A stretch of 64,000 nt of DNA from Undaria pinnatifida (Eukaryota > Sar > Phaeophyceae > Laminariales > Alariaceae), in NCBI GenBank assembly GCA_012845835.1, contig JABAKD010000011.1:9424381-9488380 (forward strand). Direction: 5' to 3'. The translations under genes were made by a program, and so were the position numbers. Every line of letters starts with the position of its first letter. The first letter of the stretch is position 1. The notes below the pieces were generated by a model. It was not told where the DNA came from, did no database searches, and was given only the letters and a program-made list of their open reading frames with translations. Of the stretch, positions 12,101 through 21,197 are shown in pieces.

Positions 12101-15100
12101 TTTGGGTAGGCTATTGGTTAACCTTTTGCGAGCGATCAAACGGACTAATACCCCACTAACTTCTTAACAAATGGCGTCGTCGACAGAACTTGATTTTTTT
12201 GGGGGGTCGTGGGCTCAAATCCCACCACATCCACAATAATAAACTTTTTCAGACTTTCCCGATGTTGAGCTTGAAAAATGCCCCTCCCGGTATCCCCAGG
12301 AAATGAAACCGCTTGGATATTGACAGGTCCGCGCGTAAAATATCCGGCCGACCTGCTATCCCGCCGTTTCAGGGGGGAAGAGTGTTATAAGGCTTAGAGT
12401 TTGGGTAAGCTATTGGTTAACCTTTCGCAAGTGGTCAAACGGGCTAATACCCCACTAATACCTTAACATGATCCTATCGTTTTATTGAAAATGCAGCCAA
12501 AGATGTACGTTGCCCTGCTGTTCCTCGGCGCTTCTTAACACCAATGCTACGGTTGTAGGGGGGGGGGGTACCACATTTTGGACACTTTTTTTTTCTTCAG
12601 TGGAAGCTCGGTGTCGCTCGCGCGAGTGACTTACCCCCCTGTTTCTTGCTGTCACAAGCTTTCTTTCGATCTGCTGTTCAACATTGTCGATGATATGCAT
12701 ACGAAAAGGGGTGGTTAGCTACGCTGCACCAAAAAAAACCGCCGAACGTGTTTTTGCCCGTGAAGTACAGAGTCTCTAGCGCGATATTGATAGCTCAGAC
12801 CCGGTTGGGGTATCCCCCTGCTGTTGCCTTGTATTGCTTAGTTGGGACCCCTTGTGTCGGTCCAACCTCCCAGACCCACTTGGAAATCGAACGGGGTCGA
12901 AACGCCTCGGGGCAGTAAATCCCCGAGGCCTTACCAACCGAAATAAAAACGGTACGCGTCCTTGTAGGCTGCCAAGGCACTGCCGACGAAGGCAGGGGCT
13001 GGGTGGGGCCGGGGAGGGTGTGAGCGATCTCCCGGAACGGCGCTGATGAAGAAGGGAAGACCGGGGTGTCCGTGATCAGACGAGGTGCAACCAGCAATGC
13101 CACATTTATTATTGAAACCGGGATTTGGTCATAATAAGCCCCTCGCAATCCCTGGGTCATCCAAACACCCCGCACTCTTCCACTGGCACCGTGATCCCCG
13201 CGGAAGCCCCCAAAAAGCACACCACGCCCCGGAGGTAGTTAACCAAGCCATGATAAAGCCTGATCTATCATTGGTTTGGCCTTGCTTTGTGTCTTGCTAG
13301 AATTGAAGAAACCCGGTGCACTGCAGCTTACACGTAAGTAGTAACTACCCTGCACCTTGCACCGCCACTGCGTAAGCTCCAGCAATCGCGCCGCCAGTTT
13401 GGGCAATTTTCACGGCCAAGGTCGCGGTGGAAAAGGTGGATGAAGTTGCCTGAGATCCACTCTGCACTCGCGTGCACAGGCAGGGAAGGCATCCCGGGGC
13501 GCCCGGTAGACCTAGGTATTGATGTCGCCGACACTGCTGTGTTATAGTATTGTAGCGCTGACAATGACCTTGTGGATGATATTCTATACTGTATGCCTGG
13601 TGGTATCTGGTAGGCGAGAAGAGTTGTCCATGAAAGCGCAGCGCAGGCGAGAGGCCAACAGAGAGAGGAAAGGGCGCATGGAGCGGCGGAGATCGGCCGC
13701 GGCGGAGGCGACGCGCATCAAGCACGAAGGCCCGACCATGGCCCAAGTGGTGAGACCCTTGCACTATTACAGTAGTGTGGGGGGCTATATAAGGCGGCTA
13801 GAATACGGGCGCCCACCCGATATAGGCCGGTTGAAATAAGTTGGCGCTACACACTGTAACTCTGAATACAACTAACTGCAACCTATACGAATAGGGCGAC
13901 CTCTCGATGCAGGGCGGCCATAATTCCTTCGCTCCATACCGCCTTATACAGGCTCCACTGCCCTACTAAACGCTTGCATGAAACAACGGACAAACGCAGG
14001 CGTCTTCAGCGCGAAAAGTGTACTTTTCTGCTGTTAAAAATCAGCTGGAAAAATATAAAGTACTACCAGGTACTATTAATAGATAAGAGCTGTGGGGTAT
14101 GTTCTCTGTGTTCTCCTCAAAACTTTTTACAGCTAGCCGGCTGGGCACGGATGGCTCGACTCTAACTCTCAAGAAGATTGGTCTCCAAAATGTGGTTGAA
14201 GTGTTGTAAACCTGGTTGACGACGCGTCTACGCGAGTAAGTCGAAGTAGAGTACACAACAGGATTTGCTTGGCGTCACTCTGACGCTACGCTAAGTGAGC
14301 GGCTCTTCAAAAGCATGACTGCCTTTTCCTTTTCCGATACTTTTCAAACACTGCCTGATCCCCCCCCCCTCCCCCCGCCTTCCCGCCTCCACATCCCCTT
14401 CACACTCTCCCTTGCGGTTCGAAACCGTCCAACGAAAATAACCTCGCAATTCTCGACAACGTCCTTAACTCAACCTCCCTCTCCTACCTTCGCAGCAAAT
14501 CAGTAACCCCTTCCCCCCGCCGCGCCAGTCCCCCCCCCCCCTCTATGCAACCCTCTAACCAACAAAAGCACCCTCCCCGGGTGGATCCACCGTGCGGCTC
14601 ATGTGGGTCCTCAGAAAGCCCAAGAACAAGCCGATCTCCGGGAACGGCAACAGCGTTTTTTCACGGTCTCAGTAGTTGCGGTTTGCTCGGCCCTGCGGTG
14701 GCGAGCGGAGTGGAAGGAACGCAAGTGGAGGATGGCTAAGTTTACCGAGGCCTTGGCCGCGAGCACGCTGGAACAGGTATCTACTCTATCATTGCCGGGG
14801 TAGCATGGGGGCAAGGGGGGGAGGGAGGGGGCGATACCCGGGGTGACATAGGAGAAGGGACGACACCTGTGGCCATGGCTTGTCCAGAAGCTGGAAAGTA
14901 GAAGTGTGAAAAAAAAAGGGAGGCGGGAGGGCGGTGGGGGCGGGGGGCGGGAGAGGAGAAGTGTTAGGGTGGTGGTACATTGGTGGCATGGGGGGAAGCA
15001 GGGGGTGGAAGGTGGTGAGGGTGGGGGGAGGGTGACAGGGAAATGGTGTCGGGAGGGGGGGGTCGTCGTTTCAGTGTGCTGAAGTCTAATGGTTTTTCTT

Positions 15101-18100
15101 GCGCTTTTTTTTTTTTAAATTATCGGCGTGTTCTCCCCCACACGCGAATTAAAGTCGCTTCCATCTCCTTCACCATGAGGCGCAGCAGGCATTGAACCGA
15201 CCAGGCTCAAAGCGAAACCGCGAGGCAGCGGCGAATAATTGGAGCAGCAGTATTGCGCCCACGCCAACGACCTGACCCAACATCCTGCCTGCCTCCACCT
15301 TAGACCCCCCCCCCTGCTCCCCCCACTCTGACTCCGACAACAACACTCAGCTCGTGGTGACCCCTGCAGGGCTGCACCTTCCGTTTGGAGGCAAAACGCT
15401 TGGGACTGCAGTACAATACCTGGTAGAAGATTAGGGCGATTCTATGAGTTGGAAAGTCGTCAAAATCACGTTAACCCCGGCACTCTCTAAAGTTCCTCAG
15501 CCACTAATAATATACCCGTTTCCCCCCTTTTTTCCCCTCCTCTCGTTTTTTTTGTTTTTCTGTCTTTCTGTTTTCTGTTTTTTTTTGTTTGACGAACGAC
15601 GATAGGCCTCGCTGGATAAGTTCGAAGCCAGCGTTTTGCGGGTGCAGCGCGTGGTTCGCCAGCGCCAAGCCCACACCTGCGGTGACGGCCACGGTGCCGC
15701 CGGGTTTCGCTCCGGTAGCGGGGGGATACGCAAGCTGCGCAGCCTGAAAAAGTGGGTGCCGATCGTGGTAAAGAGGTGGAAGCAAAGGAGACAGGAGGGG
15801 GCGACCCTGGTTCATTCCTTTCTTCGGGACGCCAGGCTCACCCAGAACATAAAAGCCATCTACCGCTTCCGAAAAAAAGTCATCCGGTACGGTTGTGGTT
15901 TTACTTTTATTTTTCTACCGTAATCATAGGTAAAATTATTGGCGGTGTCTCCTTGTGTCGTGTCTTGTCATTTGTTAGTATTTCCGTGCACACTTTCTTG
16001 TCGACAAGATAGTATGTGGTGTTGGTTGCGGATAATTTGGTGAAAACCCGAAATCTTTGGGGGTATATATTATAAAAAATGAAAATACACTCCCGCTCGC
16101 TGTGAGATCGAAGATTTTGTCGAAACTCATCTTTGCAAGCTGTGTGTGATACGCCGATCGCGCGTATATATAGTCTATTGCTTTTTTGCAGCATTTGAAA
16201 CTATAGCAGTACGAGCCCGCACATCGTATAACAACAGTAACAACAACACGATGAAAATCGACGAGCCTCAAAAGCTGAAAAGTGGGAATGCTGAACCATT
16301 GTCTCGATGAAAATTCAGGCATGTACCGGGGGGGGAGAAGGAAAGACACCTGTGACCACAACGTGTCCAGAAGATCGCTGATGGGTAAAGCTTCTCACGG
16401 GTTGAGCTGGAGCGTAAAAGCGGTGATTAGAAAAAAAAGAAGACATGGCGTACGTATGACCTTGAATACTTAATCCCACGAGAATGATGATTGCGGGTGA
16501 CCGAAACCTTAGAACACTACAGTGCCCGGGATGTACACTATCCCGAGGGCGACACCGACCACGCTCGAGACAGAAACAGCGAAGCTAATGACCACATTAC
16601 CACGGCTGGGGCATGCATACAAACAAGCCCCCCCTCCCCGCCAAAATCTGCACCCACGAGTTCTGCCGTCGCAATACAGCCATAACGCCGGATACGCATG
16701 CTCCTCCAGGTGCCAGCTTTACGTGAAGGGATTCTCTAGCGTAACGGCCGGCCGGTTGCATCTGCTTGGCCTGTACTACAAGCGCTGCGAAGACAAACTG
16801 CGGGAGAGACTCGCGCAGCGCGTGCGGCAGCAGGTGCAAGACGAGGCGGTGGCCGATCTAGAGGTACACCGACAGCTCATGCACCCGCCATCCACCTTCA
16901 ACGCCGCCCTCGGCGACCGTGGGGGCGGGGGCGGGGGCCGCGGCAGGGGGGTGAAGGGTGGAGGGGCAAAAAGCAAGGGTGACGGTGTGGGAGAGCTGAT
17001 GCAGGCGGTTGCGAAGCTGAGGATTAGGTCAGCCCTGGAAGAGCTTGAGACGCGGTCTTCGCAACCGCCCATCCGGATGAAGTTGCTGGAGGGTCTTCTC
17101 GATAAGGTTGATATATACTAAGTATATACTCCGGTATATACGAAGTATATGTTTTTTTTTCCAATTTTTTTTCAATGTTTCTTTTTTTGCAGCTGTGGCG
17201 ATGCAACTGCAGTAGTAGTATTAATATAAGTGGTAGCTTTGTTGATGGTGTTGCCGAGCGTGATATACTTGCGCGAGTCGAGTTGAGCTGGAGAGTAAAA
17301 GGTGCCGAATAAACACGGGCCAAACGAAACTGAACGAAACGAAACGAAACGAAATCAAACGAAGCGACACGAAACGAAACGAAACGAAACGAAACGAAAC
17401 CAAACCAAACCAAACGAAACGAAACGAAACGAAACGAAACCAAACGAAACGAAACGAAACGAAACGAAACGAAACCAAACGAAACCAAACCAAACTGTTT
17501 GAACCAAACCAAACCAAACCAAACCAAACCAAACCAAACCAAACCAAACCAAACCAAACCAAAACAAAAAAAAACAAAAAAAAAAACGGAACGAAACGAA
17601 ACACAACAAAAAAAGGAAAAAACAGGCTCTGCAATTCCAACCTATACAAGAAAATTCGAAGTTTTGACTTCCCGAAATACTGAATTCAGTGTTGAGCGTT
17701 TCCCAATTAGTACCCCCAGTCTGGGCTAGCATCCCTGTTTATCCTGCACTGTCCGCTTGACGGGTGGCCAATCCCAGCGTCAGCACGCTTGGCGAAATAA
17801 ATCACGATGCGTGTCACTGACTTCCGTCCATCGGTTCATGTTGATGACTCGTTGGGATCTGCGCGACCCCAGTCATATACGAGGTGCATACATACACATA
17901 CATATGAAAGATTCACATTATTGCGCTCAACAACTAACTACCTGATTTGAGCGATGACCGAAATAATCGAAACCTATGATACATCGTTCGCAAAAACCGC
18001 AGGTACGACGAGTGAATCAGACCAACTTGCGATTTTCGAGCGAAGCAAGGCATGGAGAGAGGGGGGGCGAAAGGGGAGGCAGACGCGGGCGGCAACAGCG

Positions 18101-19141
18101 AGGTGCAACTCTCGTGGTGGAGACGGAAGTATTTTGCATCGACGACGCCAGAGATTTGCTCAAGGTGCGTAGTGTACGTGGCCCATTTTTGAGTAAGGCG
18201 TGACACAGGAAGCATTCTTTTTTCAAGAAAAATGGGACAGGAATGCTCCCTTTTTAAGGAAAAGGGGACAGAAGATACCCATTTTTGCGAAAAATGGGAT
18301 TTTTTGCGGAAAAAGGGACACCCAAGAGCCCATTTTAGAGGAAAACGGGACAGGAAAATGCCACCTACCTGCAGAAGCGACATGATAAGGCGCGGGGGAA
18401 GGCTTCGGGCCGCTATCGATAGTGTATGATACCTAAATGCAGCTCGTAATTGGAGTTTTTGGGTACGCTAGGGCTTATTTTTTCACACCTATCGTCAATG
18501 ACCAGCTGGAGATGCCCCCTACAGACATATTTTACATCGACTTTTCCAAGCGAACGTGTTGGTCACGTATTGTATTCTTTAATGTTTCATCCGCCTCCCT
18601 AATGTGTCCGGCGTCGCGCTTTGTTCAGTTGGTATTTGGAAAACACATAAAAACTCCGCCCCCCCTCCCCCCCCTTCCCGTCGCCTCCTCCACCGCCCCC
18701 CCCTCCCGCCCTGGCCTCACCGCCTCCGCCAATGCCACCCCCACCACCGCTGTCGCCTCCTTGTGCCACCTCCCTCATCCCGCTTAGGACACGCAGTTGT
18801 TCCCGTCGAATCTTGAAGATGCCACCGCAGGCGACGACGGAGATAACACGGGAGAACGGGGGCCAGACGATAGTGCCGACAGGGGCGGCCGCGATTTAGA
18901 GGGGGGCGGCGACAGCAACGGCAGCCGTAGCCGTTCGGTGGGAGACCCCTTATGTTCGGCGCGGACGGCGAAAGCGACGGCAGCAGCGTCAGCGACGGTA
19001 GCAGTGGCGGAGGGCGGACCGGAAGGCCTGAAGAAAACCATCGTCCCGCCCATGTTGCTGCTATCGGCTATCCCGGAGGCGGTGATGTGCCAGCTCGTGC
19101 TGGCAGGGTGGGAGCGGAGTTCTGTCGAAAACAACGAATAG
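2..19141 (+). CDS. Gene 1: multi-exon basic coiled-coil protein (5' partial)
   Basis: Eleven exons join in one open frame: 2-124, 3372-3729, 9051-9360, 10712-10856, 11480-11577, 13614-13749, 14615-14776, 15606-15886, 16710-17106, 18099-18164 (or from 18003) and 18797-19141, ending in TAG. Each boundary has AG/GT signals and each intron phase fits the next exon, which random ORFs would rarely do. The visible product is about 806 residues (838 with the longer exon 10). The first third is low-complexity (Ala, Thr, Gly). From exon 4 on it is rich in Arg, Lys and Glu with helical, coiled-coil-like stretches. Exons 7-9 hold Arg/Trp-rich helices such as LRWRAEWKERKWRM and VVKRWKQRRQ, which recall degenerate IQ-type or cytoskeletal helices. 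I do not recognise the family. A flagellar or cytoskeletal role is only a guess. The N-terminus lies upstream of the window. Confidence 0.78.
244..290. repeat. TTG/GTA trinucleotide microsatellite
   Basis: Impure TTG units pass into GTA units at the start of gene 1 intron 1. The Tyr/Asn-run ORF read across it on the minus strand is an artefact. Confidence 0.8.
522..652 (-). mobile_element. TRIM fragment, antisense
   Basis: An 84-bp segment (522-605) is the reverse complement of the TGTTATAAGG...TTAACA LTR seen at 1818-1901. The adjoining bases to about 652 match the reverse complement of the internal region next to the polypurine tract. The rest of the internal region and the second LTR are missing, so this is a truncated copy. 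Confidence 0.75.
653..1518. other. Gene 1 intron 1, no gene seen
   Basis: C- and T-rich intronic sequence. A stretch near 1439-1458 resembles part of the TRIM internal region (AGGAAATGAAAC), but no complete element or ORF is supported. Confidence 0.5.
1519..1901 (+). mobile_element. TRIM element copy 1 (miniature LTR retrotransposon)
   Basis: Two direct repeats of 84 bp (1519-1602 and 1818-1901) start TG and end TTAACA. Directly after the left repeat lies a primer-binding-site-like TGGCGTCGTCGACAGA (1605-1620). Just before the right repeat is a purine tract (ACGGGGGAGAG). The 215-bp internal region encodes nothing, so the element depends on enzymes supplied in trans. A T-arm-like GCGGGTTCAAATCCCAC lies inside, with one stem mismatch. 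No target duplication was found. Confidence 0.85.
2436..2945. repeat. GACCC-based minisatellite, three units
   Basis: Three tandem units of about 190, 157 and 157 bp begin near 2436, 2626 and 2783 with GTCAGGGTGACC. They contain runs of GACCC and a shared GTGATATTTCGAACACC. Related arrays lie at 6160-6310 and 7875-8140. Confidence 0.85.
3372..3729 (+). CDS. Gene 1 exon 2
   Basis: A C/T-rich tract and TTAATAG acceptor precede it. It enters in phase 0 and leaves in phase 1 at CCTG|GTGCGT. It encodes an acidic stretch (DDFVEDLAPFMELLRSRR) followed by Ala/Thr-rich low complexity from trinucleotide runs. The other two frames are also partly open here, so frame choice depends on phase agreement with exons 1 and 3. 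Confidence 0.6.
4421..4520 (-). mobile_element. Small MITE copy (CGATCGGAGT family)
   Basis: About 100 bp matching, in opposite orientation, the sequences at 16062-16172 and 27162-27263. Shared blocks are CGCGATCGGAGTA, GAGTTTCGACGAAA and a TATTTTTTATA end. Confidence 0.65.
4741..5258. mobile_element. MITE of the GCGTGCTACGATAGAGGT family, with nested insertion
   Basis: The left end (AATGCGTGCTACGATAAAGGT) and right end (TCTCTATCGCAGCATGCGTC) are imperfect inverted repeats. The same 4 bases, GCCA, flank the element on both sides (4737-4740 and 5259-5262), a target site duplication. The body shares TTGGGTTAAGGAGCCCCGTC and CATGGCCTAGGTA with copies at 19.4, 49.9, 51.4 and 58.3 kb. A second element interrupts it at 4783-5014. 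Confidence 0.85.
4783..5014. mobile_element. MITE nested in another MITE
   Basis: A 232-bp insert has terminal inverted repeats of about 31 bp (GGAGATCCATTGTTAACAGG against its right-end complement GGAGATCCAGTGTTAACAGG). It sits inside the 4741-5258 MITE, so it is the younger insertion. No target duplication is clear. Confidence 0.8.
5259..6159. other. Gene 1 intron 2 segment, no gene seen
   Basis: Contains a GGA-repeat tract near 5495-5520 and anonymous sequence. The short ORFs show no recognisable motif. Confidence 0.4.
6160..6310. repeat. GGGTC/GACCC degenerate array
   Basis: Degenerate pentamers related to the 2436-2945 minisatellite, in a G-rich then C-rich arrangement. Confidence 0.75.
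6729..7090 (+). pseudogene. Coding-like fragment with a frame change, unknown
   Basis: One frame reads from ATG at 6729 through FLGAAKTFEEPNTPNRNMAS and ends at 6960. An overlapping frame continues as WDDSSYADFLGARYEALQVA. The switch near 6913-6960 suggests a frameshifted relic, perhaps of a mobile element in this intron. No family is recognised and it may be chance. Confidence 0.25.
7875..8140. repeat. GGGTC pentanucleotide array
   Basis: Near-perfect GGGTC units run from about 7976 to 8048, flanked by degenerate units related to the 2436-2945 unit. Arg-Val-Gly-Ser-Gly-type ORFs across it are repeat artefacts. Confidence 0.9.
8341..8530. repeat. Tandem duplication of about 115 bp
   Basis: Two diverged copies share GATGCGYGTGGTCAAYGGT and AGGCAAGCAAC, at about 8365-8405 and 8478-8518. 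Confidence 0.6.
8739..9010 (+). repeat. Dispersed repeat R1, copy A
   Basis: Similar over about 250 bp to 48660-48940. Both copies have an open frame with shared residues (F-M-R-L-A, ALRAW, RGSMV). The similarity runs into the C-rich tract used as acceptor by gene 1 exon 3. It may be a relic of a mobile-element gene. I do not recognise the protein. Confidence 0.65.
9051..9360 (+). CDS. Gene 1 exon 3
   Basis: A long C-rich tract ending CTCGCCAG precedes it. It enters in phase 1 and leaves in phase 2 at GGAGAAG|GTGCAT. The product is Ala/Gly-rich with a run of nine Gly. The acceptor tract belongs to a dispersed repeat (8739-9010) found again near 48.7 kb. Confidence 0.6.
9361..10711. other. 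Gene 1 intron 3, no gene seen
   Basis: Anonymous intronic sequence. Short ORFs on both strands show no motif or repeat match. Confidence 0.4.
10712..10856 (+). CDS. Gene 1 exon 4
   Basis: The acceptor is TGCTTCCAG and the donor GCGCAG|GTACAT. It enters in phase 2 and leaves in phase 0. It encodes a likely helix, including ALEARISDLRRDNTAAAQF, where the coiled-coil-rich part of the protein begins. Confidence 0.75.
11480..11577 (+). CDS. Gene 1 exon 5
   Basis: The acceptor is TTATTATCAG and the donor CTAAG|GTAAGA, phase 0 in and phase 2 out. It encodes 32 residues including SWLKDRRPEGLMVSHNRAVS. The frame is fixed by the neighbouring exons. Confidence 0.72.
12084..12468 (+). mobile_element. 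TRIM element copy 2, complete with target duplication
   Basis: LTRs of 86 bp lie at 12084-12169 and 12383-12468, each starting TGTTATAAGG and ending TTAACA, with about nine mismatches between them. The primer-binding-site-like TGGCGTCGTCGACAGA follows at 12172. The purine tract GGGGGGAAGAG precedes the right LTR. TGAT flanks both ends (12080-12083 and 12469-12472). The internal region holds GTGGGCTCAAATCCCAC, a five-base-pair stem with seven-base loop like a tRNA T-arm. There is no coding capacity. Confidence 0.9.
13614..13749 (+). CDS. Gene 1 exon 6
   Basis: The acceptor is TCTGGTAG and the donor CAAGTG|GTGAGA, phase 2 in and phase 0 out. It encodes a very basic helix (KAQRRREANRERKGRMERRR). 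Confidence 0.78.
14615..14776 (+). CDS. Gene 1 exon 7
   Basis: The acceptor is GGTCCTCAG and the donor GAACAG|GTATCT, phase 0 at both ends, 54 codons. It contains a short hydrophobic patch then the Trp/Arg motif LRWRAEWKERKWRM. Confidence 0.8.
15606..15886 (+). CDS. Gene 1 exon 8
   Basis: A T-rich tract and ACGATAG acceptor precede it. The donor is ATCCG|GTACGG, phase 0 in and phase 2 out. It carries repeated basic amphipathic segments (VLRVQRVVRQRQ, VVKRWKQRRQ, IKAIYRFRKKVIR), the main reason to suspect degenerate IQ-like helices. Confidence 0.8.
16062..16172 (+). mobile_element. Small MITE copy (CGATCGGAGT family)
   Basis: Matches 27162-27263 closely, including GTGAGATCGA, TTTTGTCGAAACTCATCTTT and GCAAGCTGTGTGTGATAC, with TATATA-rich ends. 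Confidence 0.75.
16710..17106 (+). CDS. Gene 1 exon 9
   Basis: The acceptor is GCTCCTCCAG, phase 2 in. It encodes YYKRCEDKLRERLAQRVRQQ, a Gly-rich linker, then a second helix (SALEELETR...MKLLEGLLDK). The chosen donor is AAG|GTTGAT at 17107 in phase 0. A stronger-looking donor (GAG|GTACAC at 16864, also phase 0) would drop the Gly-rich part. Both keep the frame. Confidence 0.7.
17310..17600. repeat. AAACG/AAACC pentanucleotide array
   Basis: About 280 bp of GAAAC units alternating with CAAAC units, passing into A-runs at the 3' end. It lies in gene 1 intron 9. Phe/Val/Trp- or Lys/Asn/Gln-run ORFs here are artefacts. Confidence 0.95.
18003..18164 (+). CDS. Gene 1 exon 10 (5' end uncertain)
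   Basis: The frame ends VFCIDDARDLLK at donor CAAG|GTGCGT, phase 0. Acceptors at 18002 and 18098 both fit phase 0. The shorter exon (18099-18164, 22 codons) avoids an Arg/Gly-rich stretch and is slightly preferred. Confidence 0.5.
18185..18365. repeat. Degenerate GGGACA repeat with a perfect palindrome
   Basis: Units of roughly 35 bp repeat AAAAAGGGACA-like text between gene 1 exons 10 and 11. At about 18277-18300 it contains CCCATTTTTGCGAAAAATGG, nine-base arms around GCG. Confidence 0.65.
18797..19141 (+). CDS. Gene 1 terminal exon
   Basis: A C-rich tract and GACACGCAG acceptor precede it, phase 0 in, ending at TAG. It encodes an acidic low-complexity part (DATAGDDGDNTGERG) and a hydrophobic C-terminus (PPMLLLSAIPEAVMCQLV). 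Confidence 0.65.
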   Translation: MFPSNLEDATAGDDGDNTGERGPDDSADRGGRDLEGGGDSNGSRSRSVGDPLCSARTAKATAAASATVAVAEGGPEGLKKTIVPPMLLLSAIPEAVMCQLVLAGWERSSVENNE

Positions 19142-19404
19142 CGGCTATCACGTAGCGGCTGGCCGGTTACCGGTTAGCGGTGGCGGCAGTGGCAGTGGTG
19201 GCGACACTATCAGACGGGACTTAGCGATGAGATGCTGCACGGACACGTGCTGCCAATGCCGCACCCGGCTCGTGCGTTTCGGGTGTTCAGCCTTAAAAAG
19301 TCTCCACGAAATGGGGCCGGTTTAGACACATGCTACTGTGTAGAGGTGCACCATTTTTTTTTGCGAGGCTCCCAACCCCTTGAGGAGCTTTTGTTTGCTC
19401 TATA

Positions 19405-19674
19405 GACGCGTGCTACGATAGAGGTGCTGCACCACTTTTTTTTCCAACACTACGGTACCCCTCAATTTGGGAGCTTATGACGTTCCCCCCAAAACTGATC
19501 ATCAGGAGAAAAATAAAACTGCTACCGTGGATGAAGCAAAAATCCCATGGCCTAGGTAAAAAACGAGAATCATCCAAAATTTAATGGCCATCTCCGACGA
19601 TGTTGGGTTAAAGAGCCCCGTCATTCAGAGACCATTTAACACGAAAACGTGCTACCTCTGTCGTAGCACGCGTC
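19405..19674. mobile_element. MITE of the GCGTGCTACGATAGAGGT family
   Basis: Inverted ends GACGCGTGCTACGATAGAGG and CCTCTGTCGTAGCACGCGTC bound about 270 bp with the family's TTGGGTTAAAGAGCCCCGTC block. A second left-end-like sequence at about 19330 suggests a chimeric or nested arrangement. No target duplication is visible. Confidence 0.75.
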
Positions 19675-20163
19675 ATTTTGGGAGCTTAAGACCTCTTCCC
19701 CCAAAACTGATCTGGAGAAAAAAAAAAACTGGTCGGAGGAACAAAAAAAAACATCCTGGCCAAGGTACACGACGAGAATCATGAACAAAAAAAATGAAAT
19801 ACTCAGATGCCTGGCTTGGCGGCCAATTGAGGGACTACGTAATGTCTGCCCATGTCATTGGCAAGAGTCCCAACTCGCTTACGATCGGCGTGCCCTTGCT
19901 AGCCTGCACGCGTCGAGCTGCAGCCAGGACTGGTCTTGGGGGGTTCATCTACTTTTTCCCTACAATCCCCTGGGACACCGATTCCCGGACAGACATGCTT
20001 CATTCTCAATATCAAACACAATAAACATCGCTTCGTCTGTTACTTTGTTTTCTTGTGCGCAGACAAAACTACCCTGCTTGCGACGATTTTGGGATAAGGA
20101 AGAGCCCCGTCGTTCAGAAATCATTGAAGACGAAAAGTACTCTACCTCTATCGTAGCACGCGT
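19675..20163. mobile_element. Second MITE of the same family, split by a 290-bp insert
   Basis: The family body resumes at 19675 (TTTGGGAGCTTAAGACC), is interrupted at about 19790-20080, then continues with CGACGATTTTGGGATAAGGA to a right end at 20163. The insert has an open frame (YVMSAHVIGKSPNSLTIGVP) of unknown identity. Confidence 0.6.
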
Positions 20164-20354
20164 TGAACCTCGTATCCAAAAACTGGCTCTTTTGAGTAAA
20201 CTGAGTGTGCAACCCGAGGAAAAAGTTGCGCGCGGCAAAAAGGTGCAAAATGGTGCAAAGGGTGTACAGTACAAAACAATCGTTTTGCAGAACAAGGAAT
20301 AATAGTCTAATGCGTTTCCGACGATTTTTGGGGTATTTTTTTTTTTTGTTTTCA

Positions 20355-20445
20355 ACTCCTTCAGAGCCCCCAAACCCCTCCCCATACTAAGTTCAACATA
20401 ATTTGTCCCCAAAAAGGGTTTCCAGCAGTTGTAAAGGCGTTAAAT
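20355..20445. repeat. Dispersed repeat R2, copy A
   Basis: About 90 bp closely similar to 48200-48290, sharing AGAGCCCCC, CCTATACTAA-like text and GGGTTTCCAG. Confidence 0.7.
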
Positions 20446-21111
20446 CATCACTTAATACTCTCCAGCTCAACCCGTGAGAGGGTTGACAGTCAGCGACCTG
20501 CTGAACAAGCTGTGTGGTCACAGGTGTCCTCCCCTCTCCCTCCCCGTACACCGGTGTACATACACCTGCCTTCATTTTTATCGCGAATAGGCTTCAGCAT
20601 TCCCAACACCTTATTTTCAGCTTTTTAGTGTTGAAGCGCTTCTACGATAGCCCCCACCCCTAAAAGTTTAACGAGAACCTATGAAAAAACGAAAAAAATC
20701 AACGTTAAAACGCGGGTTCGAGACCGACGATGTTGAATCAATATCCTGAAGTCTTACGTCTCTCGCCGCCCCGACTTCATCATTTGTTGGTAGCACCCGG
20801 CAAGAATAAGTGGTTTTTGCAGGTTTTTCATTAATTGGCAACGGAATGAGAAAACAAACACGTTGCAACGTTGAAACCCGACCGAAACATCAAAAATGAA
20901 TACTTACCCTAATAATGGACAAACGATGTGTGTACATGGCGCCAGCACGAACCAACTTCTACAATCTACTAGTGACGTCTTCTACCTCGTAATTTTAACT
21001 AAGTAGGGGGCCGCTCTTCTCGGAGCAATTACAATTTCCGCGCCCCCCCCCCCACGAGTGGTGCGTCCCTCTTCCACACCGCTCCGCCAGTCCCTGCTTG
21101 CGCAATCCGTC
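20446..21111. other. Intergenic, no gene seen
   Basis: AT-rich with short C-runs. A block near 20455-20480 is the reverse complement of CTCACGGGTTGAGCTGGAG at 16397-16415, so it is a dispersed repeat remnant. Confidence 0.4.
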
Positions 21112-21197
21112 TTAGGGATCCCGCCCCCCGAACCATTGCCAGTAGGTATCCAACCCCCTACCCAGGGAAAAAGATGTACTGGGAAGATATGGAGTTG

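Noticed and set aside
17024..17732. Long Phe/Val/Trp/Leu-rich and Lys/Asn/Gln-rich ORFs
   Set aside because: They are translations of the AAACG/AAACC pentamer array in several frames.
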